Counted from the first letter of the stretch, positions 22,601 to 34,945 are shown. The stretch: 64,000 nucleotides of DNA from Armigeres subalbatus (GCF_024139115.2 NC_085140.1:161536452-161600451); one strand, 5' to 3'. Notes: generated by a model from the letters alone, not told the origin. Numbers and translations are program-made.

Positions 22601-25239
22601 AAGAAGATGCAAAAAGACCGTCACTGAACACACGCCTTCTCCGGGGATCAATTTCGTCTCAGCGAGTCCGTTGATTGCGAATATTGCGTTGCATGTTCTA
22701 ACGTTAGCCTTTCCAACTCGCTTTCCAAAAAGTTTACTTTTTTGTATTGTCTCTGTTTAACTGTTCCGTAGAGCTCCGTAACTTTGGTCATCCGAAAGAT
22801 GCTCCCAGTCAAACCACACCCCGAGCAGGATGATACAACACACCGTCCCTGACGCCGAATGCCTATCCTTCCATCTCTCTATTACTAAAATAAAAATAAG
22901 ATGATATTGATTGTGAATATTAAAAAAGAAACGTAGCTTCGTAAAGTGTTATATGTACACGCCTGAGCCTACCAAATGAACTTGAAAAAAAATCAATTTC
23001 TGATAAAAGAAGTATTCAGGCGAGTGTTCCAGATTGATGATTTCGTGCCAGTCAGAAATAGACGCAAAAACATTAAAATATACCACACATCTCATCATCA
23101 GACTTAATATCATCCACAATATTTATTGATCTTTCAAACCCTTCCCATGGCGATGATCTGTGCACAAATATTGTGGCGGCAGATGCGCTCCATTGACATG
23201 ATCTGTCGTAATATTTTACCCACTAATTGGCAATTGAATGAGTTGCGTCCGCCCGTCGAAGCATGATACATTTTCTCGCTGTACAATTTGCTTCACTATC
23301 TTATCCTGTCATTATGAATGACACAGACCAGAACACCAGCTCAATGATGTGACGTAGTGATGGACCGCACCCTTTCCGAAATGAGGAAAATCTCGGTGAA
23401 ATAAACCGCACAGCGCGCCCATTCGATGGGTGACCGCCACCGCTTTCACCACTGCCCATAAGAGCGACAAACATTATCTCCAAGCTTGATTCAAGCGGAC
23501 AGCAGCGCCAACGAGCATCGGGTGGAGCTGTGCTGCACCAGATGATGCTAACGTCATCGTCGCGCCATTGCACAGTGGTGAGCCTGTTAGTAGCTACCAG
23601 CTTAAATTTAAGTAACTTTTCATAATTGAACTGAATTTTAGTACTACATATGTAAAACTATTATTTTCTTAGAGGTAAGTTCATGTACTTTATATGAGAC
23701 GAGTCAGCTTCGGGTTGAAAGTCACGATAATAAAGACAAAAATATATATATATATACATTGATATTGAATTGTTAACAGGGAAGTGTCTTGGAATACTCG
23801 ACCATTTCAATTTCGATTCGATTTTGGTTACTGGTTGATTATCCTGTTGAATTTACATAGTTCTATCAGTGTGGGAATCTAACAGAAATTGTTGAATACA
23901 ATAAAAATTAACTAGAAAATAAAAAGGAATCCAGCCATCATTCCAAGGAATCCAGCCATCAGCCATCATAAAAGCTGAAGAAATAAAAAAAATATTACTG
24001 CTTTCAACCACTGTGCGTCATCGTCGTCGGCGGTTGTTCGTTGATGATGATAGCCTATGATGATGTTCATGAAGCGTGACCTGCACAGATTCTGGCTCGA
24101 GGAGCCGCTCTGGTCTGCAGTCCGAAGGAAAATATTAGTATTGGGTAGTGGAAAAACACTTCTGTCGGGTGGCGAATCCAATACGAATGGGCAAATATAA
24201 GACGCGGTTTGGTTGCTCGCCGTACATTGAAAGTGACGACGGCCTGTCGCACTATTGGATTTTTAATGCGGACGGTTTGGTGAGAAAACTAATGAGAGAC
24301 TTTTCTTAAAAGTTTCGTTCGGATTCATATTGCTAAAAATTGCCGATTATTCCAAACCCAACCATTTTTGACCACCTGATACCCCGCAGTGAACCGACGC
24401 CACCGGGATGATCTTTCTGGACGGAAGCCAACAAAAAGCCGCTCAAGCCAAACTCACAAAAAAAGACGACCAACAGTAAAATGGCCAATTCTATGTCCGA
24501 AGTCTGCTGCAACTGAGGAGCGCAGTGCTGCAAAACAACTTTTAGCCAGTTGTAGTAGTCGATGCCGCTGTTAGCACTTAGTAGATATCGTGAAAAAAAG
24601 TGTGCTCGAAAACAAATTATGAACCGGGCAGGAGAAAATTTCGTTAAAAAGCAATTTGGTGCTGACCTGGTTTTTCTTCTCGATTTGCCGGACGGTTCAG
24701 CTTCGCTGCACTGGCTACGTACCTACAAGTGGGAAAGCCATTATGCGACGGGTTAATGTTTGGTGGGTTATTGCTGTGTGATAATCTGCTGAAAGCCCCG
24801 ATGATTGTCTTTGCGTGCTTTTTGATGTGTGATTCTTACTACAGAGCAATTCTTGTTGGACAATGCAGAAAAGTGTAATTAAATTACAGATTTGTCTGAT
24901 ATATTGGGTTCACACGGTGAACAAAATGACCAATGAGCAAAATATTCGAATGAATAGATCAATGAAACGAGGAAATAAAAAAGCTTGAGTAATTTAATCA
25001 AACATTCGTGCCTGTCGAGTCGTTTGTAGGTGTTGCTCTCGGGCCATCAATATCACCTTTTTTGTGGAGTTTAACTGCCAGTTGATATCTTCAGACATTT
25101 CCGGGCCTACCTCGTAGTCAGCTAATGCCGGTTTACTGAGGAACCCACTCTCGCCAGCACCGGACAGACAATCAACCCTCGAAACAATCAGTGTTTTTTG
25201 GCGCCCTTATTTAGCACTTCTGTAAGTCAACGTGCGACG
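22601..25239. other. Single-copy-looking intronic DNA
   Basis: It contains GC-richer, non-repetitive pieces at 23140-23580 and 24000-24760. A short open frame at 24188 (MGKYKTRFGCSPYIESDDG) has no recognisable domain. An (AT)n run is at about 23744-23757. No gene can be supported. Confidence 0.45.
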
Positions 25240-26140
25240 TGTCAAACTTCACGATTTTGCAAAATAAAATCAATTAAGACCATCCTGATAGTTTTTGGAC
25301 AAGTTGGACGTTGTGTGGGAATGTTCCGGAAACCTGGTCCACCGGTTACCATGGCCATTATCTATTAGTTATAAACCCTAGCTTGCGACATCTCGAACTT
25401 CATGATTTTACAAAATAAGATCAATGAAGCTGATTTTAAGGATTTTCGGACAAATTGGACATGTTCCGGAATAGTGAAAATCATGAAGTTTTGGCTGACG
25501 CAAATTAGGCTTTATAATTGATAAAAATTGCCATTTTTCTCGGAGCTCATAGATCTTATTGTGCAAAATTATGTACTTTGAGGTGTCGCAAGCAAGGCAA
25601 GGTTAAAAATGGCCATTCTCCCCGGGGGCTTTATTCCGGAAGAATCCGGAACATGTTCAACTTGTCCAGAAACCCTCAAAATAAGCTCCATTGATCTCGT
25701 TTTGCAATATCATGAAGTTTGTGCCCCATTGGTATTGTTAAGCAAAATCATGAAGTTTGAGATGTCGCAAGTGAGGCTTTTTGAATGATCAAAAATGACA
25801 TGTCCATGTTGTCCAGAAACCCTCAAAATGAGCTCCACTGAACTTGATTTGCAAAATAATGAAGTTTGAGATATCACAAGCGAGGCTTCATACGAGATCA
25901 AAAATGGCCATTTCCCTCTGGGGCACCATTCCGGAAGATTCCGGAACATGGCCAAGTTGTCCAGAATCCCTCAAAATGAGCTCCCCTGGTCTTGTTTTGC
26001 AAAATCATGAAGTTTGAGATGTCGCATGCGAGGCTTCATAAATGATCAAAAATGGACATTTTTCCCGGGGGCACCATTCCGCAAGATTTTGGAACATGTC
26101 CAAGTTGTCCAGAAACCCTCAAAATGAGCTCCATTAGTTT
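25240..26140. repeat. Imperfect tandem array, about 148-base unit
   Basis: Units carry CATGAAGTTTGAGATGTCGC, AAAATGGCCATTTTC, CCGGAAGATTCCGGAACATG and GTCCAGAAACCCTCAAAATG. The best-kept repeats are at 25858 and 26006. Earlier units are diverged and partly rearranged. The CCGGAAGATNCGGAACAT block also occurs in the 6840-8235 array. Confidence 0.8.
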
Positions 26141-26143
26141 TGT

Positions 26144-27110
26144 TTTTGACCATTAGGCCGAAAGCCATTCGGCCGAATGGGTCATTTAGCCGAAAGGTCA
26201 TTTGGCCGAAAGGGTCATTTGGCCGAAAGGGATCATTTGGCCGAAAGGGTCGTTTGGCCGAAAGTCATTTGGCTGAAAGGGTCATTTGGCCGAATAGGAA
26301 TAAGACATTTGGCCGAAGAGGTTATTTGAAGAGTGAAGAATTAGGAGTAAGAAGAAAGGTGTCTCAATTATCATTCCTCATTTCTCACTTCTTACTGTAA
26401 AAAATAGAGAGCGCGAAATGAAGAGTGAGACTACGCACTTCCCGCTTCTCACTTTTTACAGCGAGAAATGATAAATGAGGAGTGAGACGTATCACTTCTC
26501 ACTGTAAAAAAATAGGAGCGTGAAATAAAGAGTAAGACGTCTCACTACTCACTTTGCGCTTCTCACTTTTTACAGCGAGAAGTGATAACTGCGAAGTGAG
26601 AAGTGAGACGTCTCACTCTTCATTTTTCTTCTCTCACTTTTAACAGCGAGAAGTAAGAAATGAGAAGGGAGAAGTGAGACGTCTCACTTCTCACTCCTTA
26701 TTTCTCACTTCTCACTTTTCACTGTAAAAAGTGAGTAGTGCGAAGTGTTCTCACTACTCATTTCGCGCTTCTAACTTTTTACAGTGAGAAGAGAAAAATA
26801 AAGAGTGAGAAGTGGGACGTCTCTCTTCCCATTCTTAATTTCTCACTCTTCAAATGACCTATTCGGCCAAATGTCCCTTTTGGTCAAATGACCCTTTTGG
26901 CCTAATGACTCATTCGGCCAAATGTCCCTTTCGGCCAAACGACTCTTTCAGCCAAATGACCCTTTCGGACAAATGACCCTTTCAGCCTAATGACCCTTTC
27001 GGCCTAATGACCCTTTCGGCCAAATGACTTTCGGCCTAATGGTTTGTTCGGCCTAGTGGCATTCGGCCAAAAGGCTTTCGGCCGAATAGGTTTCAGCCTA
27101 ACGACCCTTC
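26144..27110. mobile_element. Fold-back made of GGCCGAAA words with an inner GAGAAGTGAGA fold-back
   Basis: 26144-26325 is built of TTTGGCCGAAAGGGTCA-type words. 26860-27110 is built of the same words reversed (TGACCCTTTCGGCCAAA). Between them, 26330-26860 alternates GAGAAGTGAGACGTCTCACT and TTCTCACTTTTTACAGCGAG, itself palindromic. The open frame at 26140-26400 is a product of the repeat. Confidence 0.8.
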
Positions 27111-27707
27111 CCCCCCAAAAAACCTACCCTCGTACATCCCAAAATATTTCCGGAACCAAGTGGCCAATTCAAAATATATTTTTTATTTCCACAAACTAGA
27201 GATCTGAGCGATTGTTTTGAGGGGTTGAGTGAAATGCAGAAGTTATGACTTTTTAGTGATTACACCCAGGTTTTTGACTTAGAACTACGTCTATCTTTTC
27301 TATATTGGGGGACACTTTACGATTGCAAAAAATCGAAAAACGTCACGAAAATATGATAGACTTTGATCGTAAATTTTCTGGGACCATCAAAATGGACGAT
27401 CAAAGAAGAGTCAACGCTTCATACACGATGTACACTGGATTCGTTTTTACGCTTTTTCTTTTTACACGAATCGTTTTTATGCGATTTTTTGTCACTTGAA
27501 TTTCGTGATTTCCCTGGTTTATTCAGGGATATTTAGGGATTCACACGGTTTTTTGCGTTGTTTTAATTTACGCGGCCCATGTCCTCCGCGTAAGAACCGA
27601 CTCCAGTGTGTTACAATATGTATGTATGATAATATTTACTGTTGAAAACTTTCCAACAGTTTAGCAATCGGTTTCGGTGAATTAGTGAATCTCGTAAGTG
27701 CATCGCA
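27111..27707. other. Non-coding DNA
   Basis: No gene or recognisable repeat. Confidence 0.45.
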
Positions 27708-27861
27708 AGCTTCTTTTTATATAGCACTACATTCCAACTGGAACTTGGCCTGCTTTTCAACTTGTGTGGAAAATGCAATGGATACACTATGATCAGATCG
27801 AGAATCGATCTTGCCATCTCCGGATTCTGCGCCTTTGTTCGCAAGGCTAACTGGAGACCTC
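27708..27861 (-). repeat. Second copy of the Feilai-like SINE, internally deleted
   Basis: It shares GGTCTCCAGTTAGCCTTGCG, a decayed B box and the 3' part (GTTGGAATGTAGTGC) with the SINE at 82-320. The middle of the body is missing. No convincing target duplication is visible. Confidence 0.75.
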
Positions 27862-28841
27862 AAGCCAGCATAGACGTCAAATTAATGCAACTTACAGGGC
27901 TTTTAGCTGGTGCAGTTCGTTTCTGCTAACTTACACGCGCGTTTTCTCTCGAAAGCTTGGGGGCGTTTGACGGCAGCTTCTCGCTTACGTCTATTGATGC
28001 CAGTAGAGGGTACTTTACATACAGCTGCGTAGTTCAACGTCACCTTTGCGTACAACCCGATTGGGCTACACCTTTTAGTTTTTTTTTTACACGATTTGGT
28101 TTTAGTCGTTTAAGACCTTGAGCGGCAATACGAAAAAATTCACAAAAAATAAAAGAAAATTCAGGTGGTATTTAAAAAACTGTGGAAGTTCGGGATAACC
28201 GAGAAATCAATGAGCTCCAACCGCGTAAGAAAAACCTTGTTGTATATGAAAGCTCGGCAAATGCTGGGTAAAGCGTACCATTGGTACTTCGCGTACCTGA
28301 AGGAATAAAATAGACCCCATCTCGCGGTCCTTAGCCTCTTACCCAGCAACTCCTATCCCTACCTCCCCGTGGTGCTATGCAAAGGCCGGGATACGAGCAA
28401 CCTTAGGGAAGATCGGGTAACCAACCCCGGTGGGAACTATGGTCGTATGCTGACAGGGAAGGGGGGGTTTGCTTCTCTCCGGAGGTGCAAATCATATTGA
28501 GCGTCTGTTCTCCATGTCAGGATCGGCTCACAACAGCGTCTGTTCTCCATGTTAGGGCGGCTGATCATCGTCCGAGTGCCAGCGAGGGACTCTAAGTGAA
28601 ACTGTGCACCATGGTCCACCGGAAATAAGGAGGAATGGTCCTCCGGAAATTTAGGGGGTTTGGTGTCAGGCCCTGCAAGCCAGCCTTTAAAAAATCATAA
28701 GCAACGAACAATCAACAAGAGAGTACGGACCGGAACCATCGGCGAAGACCACTGCGACGAAAAGGGACTAGCGATTGGAAACTCGGTTCGTGGAACTGCA
28801 AATCTCTCAACTTCATCGGGAGCACACGCATACTCGCCGAT

Positions 28842-29604
28842 GTGCTCAAGGACCGTGGATTCGGCATCGTAGCGCTGCAGGAGGTTTGTTGGAAGGGATC
28901 AATGGTGCGAACGTTTAGAGGTAATCATACCATCTACCAGAGCTGCGGCAACACACATGAGCTGGGAACAGCTTTCATAGTGATGGGCGATAAGTATGCA
29001 AAGGCGCGTGATCGGGTGGTGGCCGATCAATGAAAGAATGTGCAGGTTGAGGATCAAAGGCCGGTTCTTCAACTTCAGCATAATCAACGTCCATAGCCCA
29101 CACTCCGGAAGCACTGATGATGATAAGGACGCATTCTACGCGCAGCTGGAACGTGAGTACGACAGCTGCCCAAGCCACGACGTCAAAATCATCATAGGAG
29201 ATTTGAACGCTCAGGTTGGCCAAGAGGAGGAGTTTAGACCGACTATTGGAAAGTTCAGCGCTCACCGGCTGACGAACGAAAACGGCCTACGACTAATTGA
29301 TTTCGCCGCCTCCAAGAATATGGCCATTCGTAGCACCTACTTCCAACACAGCCTCCCGTATCGGTACACCTGGAGATCACCACTGCAGACAGAATCACAA
29401 ATCGACCACGTTCTGATTGATGGACGGCACTTCTCCGACATTATCGACGTCAGAACATATCGTGGCGCTAACATCGACTCTGACCACTATCTAATGATGG
29501 TGAAACTGCGCCCAAAACTATCCGTCATCAACAATGTTCGGTACCGACGACCGCCGCGGTACTACCTAGTGCGACTGAAGCAACCTTATGTCGCCACTGC
29601 ATAA
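28842..29604 (+). pseudogene. RTE apurinic-type endonuclease, frameshifted
   Basis: APE-type endonuclease that nicks the target to start target-primed reverse transcription. Visible motifs: GFGIVALQEVCWKG (catalytic Glu region) in the frame from 28842. After a frameshift near 29030 follow FFNFSIINVHSPHSG, VKIIIGDLNAQVG, SQIDHVLIDGRHF and DSDHYLMMVKL (terminal Asp-His). These are the conserved blocks of non-LTR endonucleases of the RTE/CR1 type, not the restriction-like type. The shift splits the domain in two. A stop ends the second frame at 29602-29604, before the linker. Confidence 0.9.
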
Positions 29605-30724
29605 GCGCAGTATCTCAAGACAGCGTTGCCGGAAGAGGGTGAGCTCGATGGGCCCCTCTTGAGGACTGCTGGAATACAGTCAAAGAAGCCATTAACGACG
29701 CAGCGGAGAACAACGTCGGGTATATGGGACGAAGTCGACGGAACGATTGGTTCGACGAAGAGTGCAGACAAATTCTGGAGGGGAAGGACGCAGCGCGGGC
29801 TGTCGCGCTGCAGCAAGGTACCCGGCAGAACGTGGAACGTTATAGACGGAAGCGGAGACAGCAGACCCGCCTGTTTCAGGAAAAGAAAATCGGTGATCGA
29901 AAGGTGGAAGCAGCACTACGAGGAACATCTGAATGGCGCTGAGAGTACAGGCAGTGAAAGTCAAGGCAGCGGAGAAGATGACTACGTCAGTTCAGCGGAC
30001 GATGGAAGCCAACCAGTCCCCACCTTGAGGGAAGTTAAGGATGTCATTCAACAGCTAAAGACCAATAAAGCAGCTGGTAAGGATGGTATTGGGGCTGAGC
30101 TCATCAAGATCTGGGAGGAGATTCAGATTCAAAAATATGAATGTCAGTGCAGACCTAACTTTAGTTGTCATGAAATGTCACCGCAGATCTAGCTGAAAAA
30201 TTTTCATTAATAAATGGGGAGTATCGATACTGATCATTTGCTTGAAAACTATAAAAAGCAGAAAATTATATTGAACATTATCAATCTATATTTGAAACGA
30301 CGGTTGTTGAACAACAAAAAAATGCCTAATACAATAGAACTGTGAAACTCGTTTGAAAATGGTGTCCATTGTAAAAAGAAAAGGAGACGTCTAGGATACA
30401 TCTTCTTGCAATGATTCCCTTTTCTTATCGCTTATTAATTTATTATCTGCATCGCTCGTTCTACGTTCTTCAAAATCAACCCAATCCGCAGCAACAGTAA
30501 ATTTTTTTTCGTAATTTTAAATTTAACACAAATTCCAAGAACTAATTGTGCTCGTACCATAATGCTTGGAATTTGAATGTAAAACAATCTATTACATAAC
30601 TAGTTTTTAGATCGATGGATACCTGGTTATCATGTTACGATAATCTGTTGTTGTTTTATCGAATTTTATGAATATTTATATAGCGGTTCTGGTTTTTCGT
30701 AGCAACGAGCAATGCACGCTGAAA

Positions 30725-31251
30725 AGGGGTGAGATTGGGCCAAGCCTTTGGTTGATTTGCCATACATAGTTGGTAAGAGCCGTAATGTAGGCAATTATTT
30801 TTAATGAACGATTGAATCGTTGCATCGTCACCGCTGAACTTTATTGTACTTGGCCCAATGTCACCCCCTGTGAGGGGTGAGAATGGGCCAATTTTAAACA
30901 ACATATAACTTTGAAGAATTTCCCTCATTTATTATTTTTCCCCACACAGTGGTAAATTCATTGTTCAAGCTTGTACCAAACTAATTAAAACTTGATTCCA
31001 ATTTTCAGAAAAATATATTAAGCTCTTTTAGTGGAATGTATTAAACCGTCTAAGACGAATTAAGTACTGTCCATTTAATTCCACTAGTTAATTTTCGTAA
31101 TCTTTGCATGCAAAGATTACGAAAATTAACTAGTGGAATTAAATGGACAGTACTTAATTCGTCTTAGACGGTTTGATTCCAATGTTAACTACTAGAGTTT
31201 TGTAACATTTATTTGGAGCATACCACATTTTGGCCCAATGACACCCCCGTT
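30725..31251. repeat. Inner element with TTGGGCCAA ends
   Basis: GGGGTGAGATTGGGCCAA at about 30725 faces TTGGCCCAATGACACCCCC at about 31232-31250, and similar words recur at 30852-30892. It is probably a MITE nested within the 2.29-kb element and holds the perfect palindrome. The 90-codon minus frame here is repeat-derived. Confidence 0.5.
31043..31174. repeat. Perfect 132-bp palindrome
   Basis: Two 66-base arms are exactly complementary with no spacer, centred on GCATGC at 31106-31111. The arms contain GTGGAATTAAATGGACAG and TTCGTCTTAGACGG, words shared with the MITE fragments at 13195, 1530 and 38885. Confidence 0.97.
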
Positions 31252-31946
31252 GGCGGTACTTAGAAATGTAAAAGAAAACAAAAACACATTTGCCAACATG
31301 AATAATCAATCCTTCCAACCATTTCTTTAAGTTTCTTCAAAATTCTTCATATCCAATTTTAAAACTTTTCTTATGAACCATCAATAGCGATAGATGTCGT
31401 TTCATGAAGAATTTTAAATTACTCAAAAATTGCAAAGGATCTTTTCCAAAATATCGATACCGTTAAAACGGTTAAAACGATATGATTTTTCCTTGTTATA
31501 CTTTATCGATATGTCAGAATTTTTGATAAAAACTTTAATTTTTTCATTCAAATATAATCAATATGTAGGGGAATTATTTTCCTTACCCCAAAACATCAAT
31601 TACCGGCAATGTCCTTGTGAAATGGTTCTTTATGACGACAAGGCTATCCCTTCATAATCAAAAAGCTAATGTCGATAACGGAGATAAACAAACGCCAAAA
31701 TACCGATGATTCGATGAACAAAAAGGGATAAAGGTGTAGTGGTGATCATTTATGAAATTATTTGCCAAAATATATCATTGCATTGATATCATACTTTACG
31801 AGAATTTAGATAACGATTCATTGAAATTTATATCATTATTAGGAATAAATTAGTGTGAAAAAATATCAATAAAATTATTAAATTTTATATAAATGACTTT
31901 GAATGAGTCGACAAGACAAGACAAGAGATTCGTATTTTATTTATAC

Positions 31947-32039
31947 TTATTTTAACTTAAAACGGCTACGCAGTCTTTAAGACAAATATAAATCTTGTTT
32001 TAATCCTCATGACTGCGTAGCCGTTTTAAGTTAAAATAA
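31947..32039. repeat. 29-bp perfect inverted repeat with 35-base loop
   Basis: 31947-31975 (ending GGCTACGCAGTC) is exactly inverted at 32011-32039. Probably the stem of a hairpin element. Confidence 0.95.
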
Positions 32040-32402
32040 CTATAAACAGTCGATCATTCGAAAGTACAAGTTTATTAATACTGAATTTAATCCGCCGCAT
32101 TTTATGATTCCCTCCATAGGGAAGCGAAAAACGACTATGTTCCGGACACAATACTCCGGGAGAGAGAGTTTCACGAAACACTTCATAATTTAAATTCCCG
32201 CGCTCGGAACGTTATATGAAACTTGAGAAAGTCACGCACCGGCTTCAATGAAATCAACGAAAACATCGATGACATGCAAAACAAAAATTGGTCAGTCCGT
32301 GTGACGCTTGCTTTGGTACAGTTTGCTCGTCGATAATTTTCTTGCGTCATGGCGTTTATTTTTATTGTTATTTCGTGTGTAGTATCTGGATCTCCCTCCC
32401 AG

Positions 32403-33838
32403 ATCAAGATGGCCCCGGAAAAGCTGGCCACTTGTCTGCACAAACTGATAGTCAGAATCTGGGAAACCGAACAGCTACCGGAGGAGTGGAAGGAAGGGGT
32501 TATATGCCCCATCTACAAGAAAGGCGACAAACTGGAGTGTGAGAACTTTCGAGCGATCACCATCCTTAATGCCGCCTACAAAGTAATATCCCAGATCATC
32601 TTCCGTCGTCTGTCACCATTAGTGAACGAGTTCGTGGGAAGTTATCAAGCCGGCTTTGTTGACGACCGCTCGACAACGGACCAGATCTTTACTGTACGGC
32701 AAATCCTTCAAAAATGCCGTGAATACCAGGTCCCAACGCACCATCTGTTCGTTGATTTCAAGGCGGCATACGACAGTATAGACCGCGTAGAGCTATGGAA
32801 AATTATGGACGAGAACAGCTTCCCTGGGAAGCTTACCAGACTGATCAAAGCAACGGTGGATGGTGTGCAAAACTGTGTGAAGATTTCGGGCGAACACTCC
32901 AGTTCGTTCGAATCGCGCCGGGGACTAAGACAAGGTGATGGACTTTCGTGCCTGTTGTTCAACATTGTGCTAGAAGGTGTCATGCGGAGAGCCGGGTGTA
33001 ACAGCCGGGGTACGATTTTCAACAGATCCAGTCAATTTATTTGTTTCGCGGATGACATGGACATTGTCGGCCGAACATTTGCAAAGGTGGCAGAACTGTA
33101 CACCCGCCTGAAACGTGAAGCAACAAAAGTTGGACTAGTGGTGAATGCAAGACAAAGTACATGCTTGTGGGCGGAACCGAGCGCGACAGGGCCCACCTGG
33201 GAAGCAGTGTTACGATAGACGGGGATACCTTCGAGGTGGTCGAAGAATTCGTCTACCTCGGATCCTTGCTAACGGCTGACAACAACGTTAGTCGTGAAAT
33301 ACGAAGGCGCATCATCTGTGGAAGTCGGGCCTACTACGGGCTCCAGAAGAAACTGCGGTCGAAAAAGATTCGCCACCGCACCAAATGTGTCATGTACAAG
33401 ACGCTTATAAGACCGGTTGTCCTCTACGGACATGAAACATGGACAATGCTCGAGGAGGACTTGCAAGCACTCGGAGTATTCGAGAGACGGGTGCTTAGGA
33501 CCATCTTTGGCGGTGTGCAAGAAGACGGTGTGTGGCGGCGAAGAATGAACCATGAGCTCGCCCAACTCTACGGCGAACCCAGTATCCAGAAGGTAGTTAA
33601 AGCCGGAAGGGTACGATGGGCAGGACATGTTGCAAGAATGCCGGACAGCAAACATGCAAAGATGGTGTTCGCTTCCGATCCGGCAGGTACGAGACGGCGT
33701 GGAGCGCAGCGAGCGAGATGGGCAGACCAGGTGCAGAACGACTTGGCGAGCGTGGGGCGTATCCGAGGATGGAGAGATGCGGCCTCGAACCGTGCATTGT
33801 GGCGTCAAATTGTTGATTCAGTGTTATCTGTTTAGATG
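32403..33838 (+). pseudogene. RTE reverse transcriptase, near-complete
   Basis: Open from the duplicated target (32403) to 33218, then shifted by one small deletion near 33147 (GTGAATGCAAGACAAAG replaces GTGAATGCGTCAAAGACAAAG) and open again to 33835. Motifs: FRAITILNAAYKVISQ, GFVDDRSTTDQIF, LFVDFKAAYDSIDRVELW, ESRRGLRQGDGLSCLLFN, FADD at 33045-33056, then YLGSLLTADNNVSREIRRRI, VVLYGHETW and RVRWAGHVARMPDS. This is the best preserved RT in the window. All catalytic Asp residues are present, yet the nested insertion separates it from its start and endonuclease. Confidence 0.92.
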
Positions 33839-33878
33839 TTAACTAAATAAATGAAAAAAATGAATTGTATATGAAAGC

Positions 33879-34283
33879 CTGAATCGTACGTTCATACTTT
33901 GAGGGCTAAATATGTGGACAGCGTCAGTGATGCGTTGTGAGAACTAATGCAGTAAATATTTCCTTTCGGTATAAATAGATACCAGTTAAAGTACATATTG
34001 AAAATTTTGAAAAATATGATCATCTTGTACCACATACGGCCCCGGAAATAATTATCACACCATCGCTGTTTTTCATACAAAATGGTCATGTTTGAGGATC
34101 AAAATCTAGATTTCTAGCGATTCGAGAAAGGGCATAATTGGCCTCCAAGCCTATAATGACCTAAATTTTCAATTAATGATTGATATTTGTATGCATGTTT
34201 ACTGAAAAGGCTCTTAGTTGGAAATAATTATAAAGTATGGTGGCCCATAAAGAAGTGGTGGTGTTTTTTGGTATAATTGGTAA
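33879..34283. other. Non-coding DNA
   Basis: AT-rich. No gene or repeat is recognised. Confidence 0.45.
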
Positions 34284-34945
34284 TTTGACCGAAGATACCG
34301 TTTGGCCGAAATGGTCGTTTGGCAGAAAGGGTCATTTGACCAATCGGGTTCACATTTTCAGCCGTATTACTCATTCAATGACATTTTCGAACAAATGGCC
34401 CTTACTGCCAAACGACCATTTCAATCAAATGATCAAACCGACCAAACGTCTTTTTCGACCAAAAGATCTGTTCAGCCGAAAGACCTTTTCGGCGAAAAGG
34501 ATTTCGGCCGAATCTGTCATTTTGCTGACCGAAACTCATCTGGCCGAAAATGTCATTTGACCGAAATGGGCATACGGCAGAAATTGTCAATCGCTCGAAT
34601 TGATCTTTTGGCCGTAAATGTCGTTTGACCGAAATGGTCGTTGCAGAAAGGGCCATTTGGCCGATCGGGTTGACATTTTCAGCCGTATGACTCATTCAAT
34701 TACATTTTCGAGCAAAAAGCCCTTACTACCAAACGACCATTTCAACCAAATGACCTATTTCGGCCAAAAGGATTTCGGCTAGATGATTTTTTTTTTCATT
34801 TGGCTAACCGAAACTTTTTTGGCCGAAATGGACATACGGGAGAAATTGTCAATCGGCTGAATTGATCTATTGGCCGAAAGAGTCATTTGGCCATAAATGT
34901 TGTTTGGCCGAAATGTTCGTTTAGCAGAAAAGGAGTTTTTCTAGC
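34284..34945. repeat. GGCCGAAA word region, duplicated in tandem with about 330-base period
   Basis: 34299-34628 and 34629-34945 share the same order of blocks: ACCGAAATGGTCGTT, ATCGGGTT(C/G)ACATTTTCAG, CCAAACGACCATTTCAA and GAAATTGTCAATCG. Within each block short words CCGAAA(T/A)GG and CCAAATG(A/G)CC alternate in both orientations. Overlapping open frames in this stretch are artefacts of the repeat. Confidence 0.75.

Larger units (their letters stand above)
30111..32402. mobile_element. 2292-bp terminal-inverted-repeat element with 8-bp target duplication, nested in RTE copy 2
   Basis: ATCAAGAT is duplicated at 30103-30110 and 32403-32410. The ends are CTGGGAGGAGATTCAGATTC at the left and, on the other strand, CTGGGAGGGAGATCCAGATA at the right (one gap, few mismatches). 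An 8-bp duplication occurs in hAT, P and some other DNA transposon groups. The CTGGGAGG end does not let me choose. No transposase ORF is seen. It contains the stretch at 30725-31251 and the hairpins at 31043-31174 and 31947-32039. Confidence 0.82.
28254..33864 (+). mobile_element. RTE-clade retrotransposon, copy 2, full length and split by a nested element
   Basis: The 14-bp TTGTATATGAAAGC at 28240-28253 recurs at 33865-33878, which shows that the two halves (28254-30110 and 32411-33864) are one insertion. The 5' end begins TCGGCAAATGCTGGGTAAAG, as in copies 3 and 4. A long 5' leader with CCGGAGGTGCAAATC follows, then endonuclease and RT, then the AAATAAATGAAAAAAATGAA tail. About 160 bases between endonuclease and RT are deleted relative to copy 3 (near 29880). 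The nested element is at 30111-32402. Confidence 0.93.

Noticed and set aside
24188..24310. Small gene starting MGKYKTRFGCSPYIESDDG
   Set aside because: 41 codons, no domain and no conservation evidence; reported only within the background entry.
26330..26860. CRISPR-like array of short repeats
   Set aside because: Repeats are palindromic words without unique spacers, in a eukaryotic context; a degenerate fold-back explains them.
34237..34628. Two overlapping 107-108 codon plus-strand frames
   Set aside because: They come from GGCCGAAA/CCAAATG word repeats and are present in overlapping phases.
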